This document shows positions 59,221-64,000 of a stretch of DNA of 64,000 bases, in pieces. Location of the stretch: contig OZ024723.1 of NCBI GenBank assembly GCA_964016875.1, positions 14,382,074-14,446,073 of the forward strand, read 5' to 3'. The translations under genes were made by a program, and so were the position numbers. The notes under the pieces are model-generated. The model was not told where the DNA came from and did not search any database. It saw nothing but the letters and a program-made list of their open reading frames with translations. Origin of the DNA: Fallopia convolvulus. Lineage: Eukaryota; Streptophyta; Magnoliopsida; Caryophyllales; Polygonaceae. Within the stretch, counting starts at the first letter, position 1. Each line of letters opens with the position of its first letter.

Positions 59221-60378
59221 TGGCATCCATATCCCTGTACTTTGGGGTTTCAAATAGGTCATTATACTATACATTTTTTTTCATTTAAACACAAAATTCT
59301 GATATGGCAAAACGCGTGTACATCAATCTCCTAGGTGCGTGTACCACTCATGTAATTTGATTTTTTTTTGTTTACTCAATTTCCCCCTTTCCCTCTCTCA
59401 TGTGCTTATTCTTCGGCAGAGAGTCGATTTTTAGATTGTCTTGGTTCCAAGATTTGTACTGTCTCATACGAGTGCTCTAAACAACCAACATCAGCAATAT
59501 AAGCATCATGCTAGTTGACAACTTTAAAAATTGATGTATTATCCACAACAGTAGTCCTTCCTTGCACCGTAGTTTGTTTCTGCAGTAATCCACGCACATC
59601 ATTACTAGAATCAGCATTTTTCTGGTGTACATCCATTAGCCATCGTGTTCTATTTCACCAGATCTGAGGTTGGAATGTCCCTTGGTGAATCCCTCCACGC
59701 ATTTAACAACTCGGATTTCATCTGCTCGGAGTTATCTGGTTGAGGCTTGATTATCTCCGACTGGTTCGCTTGGTTGTCGACACCCATTGCCTTGTTCAGA
59801 TCTAGGGTTGCTGCGGCATCTGATTTTCGCAACCCTAGAATGTCATTTCGGGTTGGGCTTCCATCATCTTCGTTGGTCAAGACGGTGGCATCATCCCCTT
59901 TTGTCTCAGATCCATATTGGTTATTATGCCGCCGGAGAAGAATCCGACTTCGACGGGGAAGATATACAGGGACGAAACGACGGACTCGGGAGAGACCAGA
60001 ACCGGAACGACGGATTCGGGAGAGAGTCAGGGGCGTAATGAGGGATTCTGATTTTGGATCTGATTTTGATTGATAGGGTTTTAAGGAAGAAATGATATTA
60101 AAAAAACCATGTTTAATGCATTTTTATTTAATTAAAATTTAATATTTTTCTTTTGTTAAAATTTTAAAAAAATATCTACATGGCACCTACATGGCATCTA
60201 AGGTGGCAACATATGTGTACAACTCAGCGCGACTGTATTACACGTTTGTGTATATCAAGTGATTTGTGTTTAAATGACAAAAAAATGTATAGTTTAGAGA
60301 CATATTTGAAACCCCCAAAGTACATGGATATGGTTACCAAAATCGTCAAAGTTCAAAGACCTATTTATGTATTTCGCC
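59122..60378. mobile_element. Non-autonomous MULE-like element (MULE-2), possible gene-capturing type
   Basis: Long inverted termini of about 110 bp (ggcgaaatacatcaatatgt at 59122/59182; the inverse of ...tttatgtatttcgcc at the right) share blocks such as ttgacgattttgg, gtactttgggg and tcatttaaacac. Ten-base target duplication cataataatt at 59112-59121, 59172-59181 and 60379-60388. The paralogous stretch at 57708-57745 (ctgacatatgatcttaataa...) shows the uninterrupted host sequence. The interior 59640-60075 is GC-rich and gene-like, with open frames on both strands (minus 59650-59880, plus 59747-60073) but no transposase, consistent with a captured host fragment of unknown source. Confidence 0.82.
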
Positions 60379-60430
60379 CATAATAATTGATAGCAACTTA
60401 TCAAGATTATGTTCAAAGATTCATGTATGA

Positions 60431-60580
60431 GTTGCTAAGCATGTTGTTGGTGTTCCGGGTCATGTTGAACAAGATAAAGTTGTTGTTAGCAAGATTTTGC
60501 AATATTGTAGCATAGACAAGAAGGAAAAAAATTCACTTGGAGAGCTTGGAGCAGAGTTCTTACAAATACTTCAAGTGTGA
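60431..60580 (+). pseudogene. C-terminal exon of an unidentified protein
   Basis: Fifty codons ending at a TGA read VAKHVVGVPGHVEQDKVVVS, KILQYCSIDKKEKNSLGELG and AEFLQILQV. The even hydrophobic/charged spacing and clean stop look like a real C-terminus. An in-frame TGA at 60428-60430 precedes it, and MULE-2 lies only 50 bp upstream. It may belong to the gene remnants at 56.5-58.8 kb. The family is not recognised. Confidence 0.4.
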
Positions 60581-60675
60581 CAGAGTAATCTGTACATCAT
60601 TCATTTAGTCCTCCTCCCAAACACTTCAAGTGTGACAGAGTAATCTGTACATCATTCATTTAGTCCTCCTCCCAA
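60568..60675. repeat. 55-bp tandem duplication
   Basis: Units 60568-60622 and 60623-60675 (acttcaagtgtgacagagta...cctcctcccaa) are nearly exact copies. The first contains the stop codon of the C-terminal exon. Confidence 0.93.
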
Positions 60676-60873
60676 CTGCCCATGTATATAGATTGAAAGA
60701 TCTCTAATATATCTTGTGATTCTGTTGTACATGCATTTTACTATGAGGGAAAGGCTATCTTGTGATTCTGCTGATTTGATTATTACTCTCACTTTGCATG
60801 AATAGAGAGGGACAAAACTAACTTATCTATCTATTGCAACTTAACATTTTTTACTTTGTATCTGTCGTGTAAG

Positions 60874-61132
60874 CTCCAACAAAGAGGGGCAAAGGAGGTT
60901 GAGAAGAACGTTTCCGTGTTTTGAAAACGAGTTGCATCCCTGACCCGAAGAGAGCGTTGGATGATCTAGCTGGGATCAAGAAGCATTTTTGCAGGAAGCA
61001 TGGTGAGAAGACGTGGAAGTGCGACCGGTGCTCAAAAAAGTATGTTGTCTAGTCTGGTTATAATGCCCATATAATACCAAACCCAGTGGAACTAGGGAGT
61101 ATAGGTGCGACTATGGCACCATCTTCTCTAGA
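60874..61132 (+). pseudogene. IDD-type C2H2 zinc-finger gene fragment
   Basis: The frame reads LQQRGAKEVEKN, then after damaged codons REALDD(L)AGIKKHFCRKHG and EKTWKCDRCSKKYVV, then in shifted frames GTREYRCDYGTIFSR. This is the second-to-fourth zinc-finger part of plant INDETERMINATE-DOMAIN transcription factors (family pattern: ...GIKKHFCRKHGEKKWKC..., CGTREYRCDCGTLFSR). The first finger, C-terminal part and introns are absent, and there are frame breaks. It is a dead fragment, perhaps moved here by a transposon. Confidence 0.75.
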
Positions 61133-61560
61133 TAAGAATTAAATTTGATGAATTCAACAGGTTAGAGTACTCGCACATGCTCGTACTTGGTATTGGTTAA
61201 TCAAAGCTTGATTTATGTCTAACTACTATTTTGATTGGTGCCAATTTGGACCTCGCTACCATGGTCTGCCTTGAGAGCAGTATTATATAAGATATGTTGC
61301 TCGATGAATGGGTTTTGAAAACAACTATGTTCTTCTCGATTTAACTACATTTTAGTCTTTGGTTTAAAAAATACAGTTTCGAATTGATTTGGCCTTGGAT
61401 TGTTGAAAACAGATGAGAGCAATATTAGATAAGATATGTCACTCATTGATTGATTTTTTTTTAAATGATGGGTGTTGTATTTGGTTGTTACTGCAGATTC
61501 CAGCTAAGGGCTCAAAGTGAGTGATCTTCCTCAGTGAAATGCTAAAGTAGATGTTTACCC

Positions 61561-62006
61561 TGTTGGAAAATTAATTCCCTTTAGACATAAAACGCCAAGA
61601 TCGACCATACTAGGTTATTAAGAAACACCAAATTAACATACCTTTAATCCTGATGGCAATCGAACCTTATGCGGAACTACGAACGAGAACCGTAGGTATG
61701 TGATCTTCCTCAGCGAAATCTAGGGTTTGTGCTTTCACTCTAATGGGAAGAGTACCGTAGAAAGCCTGAATGATTTAGCGTATTAGGGACCATAACCTAA
61801 AAGCTCTATCTATTTGACCTAATAGAATCCCATTAAGCCTATTGGGTCAAATCCGGTATCCATCCATTGGGCCCGTACCAATTATTTAAAGTCTACGGGC
61901 TTTACCTAATTGAATCACTTAAATTAAACCCAATAATAATTAGCAATATAATATAATTGTTCCACTAAATATGTAAGCCCACATAATATGGATTAAAAAT
62001 CTAACA
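61561..62006 (-). repeat. Copia-3 LTR (3' LTR in element orientation)
   Basis: 446 bp with TG...CA ends. The partner is outside the window, so divergence cannot be measured. Confidence 0.7.
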
Positions 62007-63440
62007 ATCTCCCACTTGGGCTACATATGAACCAAAGGAACAATTATATTAACCAAATTCCTTATGTGTACACGTCTATGCTAATTCTATAGACTTCACC
62101 TTTAATCTGATCCATCTCTTATACCAATATGAGATCACGGCGGCATTCGTCACAGAACATCGTAACTAAACCTTTCGTGTTCACGAAACTAGTATATTCA
62201 ATGACATAGATCAAGCACGGATGAATGACATGAAAATTACATGCAATGTGATCTCAAAACATGCCTATTTCCAACTGGTCCTACTTCATTTGGATATCAA
62301 TCCAAAAAAATTTAAATAGGTTCAGTAATCTTTATTATGACTAAAATTATAACAACTTTATTATGCATAAATCAAACATAGAATATCAACACAAACTCCC
62401 ACTAAACCAAAGTACCATAAGAATGCCAACACTTAAAGAACAAAATGCTCATGAAGGACATTAGGAGGCAATCCTTGGTGAACGGATCCGATATCTTGGA
62501 GTCTGTCCTCATATATTCTATAAAATACTTAACTTTCTTGAACTCTTTCCTTCATCAACAATGTTGATGTATTTCTCCATTAAACAACTTTTGTTGTTGT
62601 TGGAGAACAATATTGTAATTTGTCACACAAAATCTATAATGGGCTCTTAATGCAATTGAATGCACCCTAGTGACAAAAACTATGCAACTGTAGTAGAAGC
62701 AACTATAAGTGTTTGATTCACACTCTTCCAAAATATAGCTCTTCTAGCCAAAATAAAACCACAGTCTCAAAGAAATTAATGCTAAAATACCCAATGATCT
62801 CCAAGCTTTTTGATTTCCTTTATATGAGAATAATTCCTTCATTCTCTATAAAAAAAACTGCATGACCCCTTTATGGTTTCTTTTTAATGAGGTCCATTTA
62901 GTACCTGCTAAATATTATAGTTTAATACACCATATCCAGATGTGTATCTACTCAATAAAAAATTCAACTTCTCACTAATCAATGTAGAGTGAGTCAACAA
63001 TCTTTTGAATCTCAAAATTCTTTATAGGGCATCAAGACTGAATTTATCATCTTTAGTAATATATGTACCTTATTGTGGACTTTCTTTCATGTCAAATCTA
63101 CTTACTACTTTAACGATATAGCTCATTATGATACTCAATGGCATCTTAAAAACATGCTTGCAATCGCTTTATGCCTAAATCCCAAGATCTTTTTTATCTC
63201 AAATTTCCTAATGAGATATTTATTCTTACAATAGGCCTATATCGTGACTAGATAGTAGTATGTCAATGACATATAACATTAAAAGATAGACTTGCTCCCA
63301 CTGAATCTGTGATATACACAATCCTTAACTTTATTACCTCAAAACCAAATGAGACAATCACTTGATGAAATTTATGATTTCATATCTTTAAAATTCTTTG
63401 AGACCATAGACGGATTTCTTTAACTTATAGACCATAGATT

Positions 63441-63707
63441 TCAAGTCTTTGGATTTAAACTTTCTGGTTCAACCATATAAACTATTTTCTCAATATTTCT
63501 ACTGAGAAATGTTATCCTTACATCCATCTTATGTAGCTCTAAATCAAAATGAACTACAAGTGTCATCATTCCTCTTAAAGATCTCATTAAAGCCACTAGC
63601 TTCCTTTTGAGTGAATCCTTTTGCGATAAGAAGAGTCTTATATCTTTTGATGTTGCCGATGAACCCCTTTTGGCATTAAATATCAATATAAAACCAATGG
63701 GTTTCAA
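63441..63707 (-). pseudogene. Copia-3 reverse-transcriptase fragment
   Basis: The open segment contains MTLVVHFDLELHKMDVRITF, then LSRNIEKIVYMVEPESL, matching the copia RT core (family: HQMDVKTAFLNG-x-EEIYM-QPEGF). The Lys/Thr-to-Arg/Ile and NG-to-SR changes and frame breaks on both sides mark it as decayed. Confidence 0.75.
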
Positions 63708-64000
63708 ACTTTATGACTACTCAACAAGATCCTAAATATCTTATTTGTCATAGATTCTATCTCATCTGAAATGATCCATTTTGTAGAACAATAACCTTTG
63801 AAGACCTTCATGAAGATTAATTGGATCATCCTATGCAATTTCTACAACATCTTCTTATTCCATATGGTGTGTAAAATGATCATCTAAAATCACACCCACA
63901 AGATCTTCTTGTTCTACAAGATATATAATATGATCATCCAAAGTTGCATATCTCCTTTCTTTATTGGATCTCTATAGTGACACTTCTTGAGGTTGTTGAG

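Larger units (their letters stand above)
61561..64000 (-). mobile_element. Copia-3, 3' half of a degenerate copia element leaving the window
   Basis: LTR at 61561-62006 (TGTTGGAAAA...AATCTAACA); next to it on the minus strand is the purine tract AAGTGGGAGATTG typical of one large copia lineage. The interior 62.4-64.0 kb is decayed minus-strand pol. The other LTR and primer-binding site would lie beyond 64000. Confidence 0.75.

Noticed and set aside
1..64000. tRNA, rRNA or CRISPR arrays
   Set aside because: B-box-like GGTTCGA sites were all in SINE-like contexts without a full cloverleaf; no regularly spaced repeat-spacer structure was seen, as expected for a plant nuclear sequence.

Overview
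The window is nuclear DNA of a flowering plant, probably a eudicot. The evidence is spliced genes for chloroplast-targeted proteins (ClpP4, a CRS2-type peptidyl-tRNA hydrolase), a plant polyamine/amino-acid permease, a CYP76-like P450 remnant, an IDD zinc-finger remnant, and plant-type copia, gypsy/Athila, LINE, SINE, MULE, hAT and Helitron elements. Intergenic DNA is very AT-rich, while coding exons are closer to 50 % GC. The species cannot be named from the sequence alone.

Layout. 1-307: 5' exon of CLPP4 (minus strand), running off the left edge. 0.3-3.3 kb: AT-rich spacer with a SINE-like piece, a minisatellite, a CT microsatellite and one orphan exon. 3.5-5.35 kb: LINE-derived insertion. 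5.92-11.29 kb: complete young copia element with intact 382-bp LTRs but a broken polyprotein. 12.76-14.95 kb: eight recognisable exons of a chloroplast peptidyl-tRNA hydrolase (minus). 15.2-17.0 kb: rearranged junction carrying a second, truncated copy of the CLPP4 5' exon, itself split by a MULE-like element. 17.906-21.011 kb: complete non-autonomous gypsy-type element whose single ORF runs into its 3' LTR. 21-33.1 kb: LTR debris, a dead LINE, an Athila-type LTR plus gag fused directly to a 5'-truncated copia element, and a LINE tail. 33.3-48.0 kb: a CYP76-like P450 pseudogene split by about 13 kb of Helitrons and a 5-kb LINE. 48-53.4 kb: spacer with a SINE and LINE remnants. 53.48-54.95 kb: intact polyamine-uptake-type transporter (minus). 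56.5-60.6 kb: exon-like remnants of an unidentified gene, invaded by a second MULE-like element. 60.87-61.13 kb: IDD fragment. 61.56-64 kb: 3' part of a minus-strand copia element leaving the window.

Only three host genes look functional: CLPP4 (partial here), the peptidyl-tRNA hydrolase (5' end unresolved) and the transporter. The first two both serve plastid protein homeostasis, but nothing in the sequence shows a functional link; neighbouring plant genes are transcribed separately. I found no sign of a previously undescribed molecular system. The interesting content is structural: nested and chimeric transposons, a duplicated gene 5' end, and the stepwise decay of a P450 gene.
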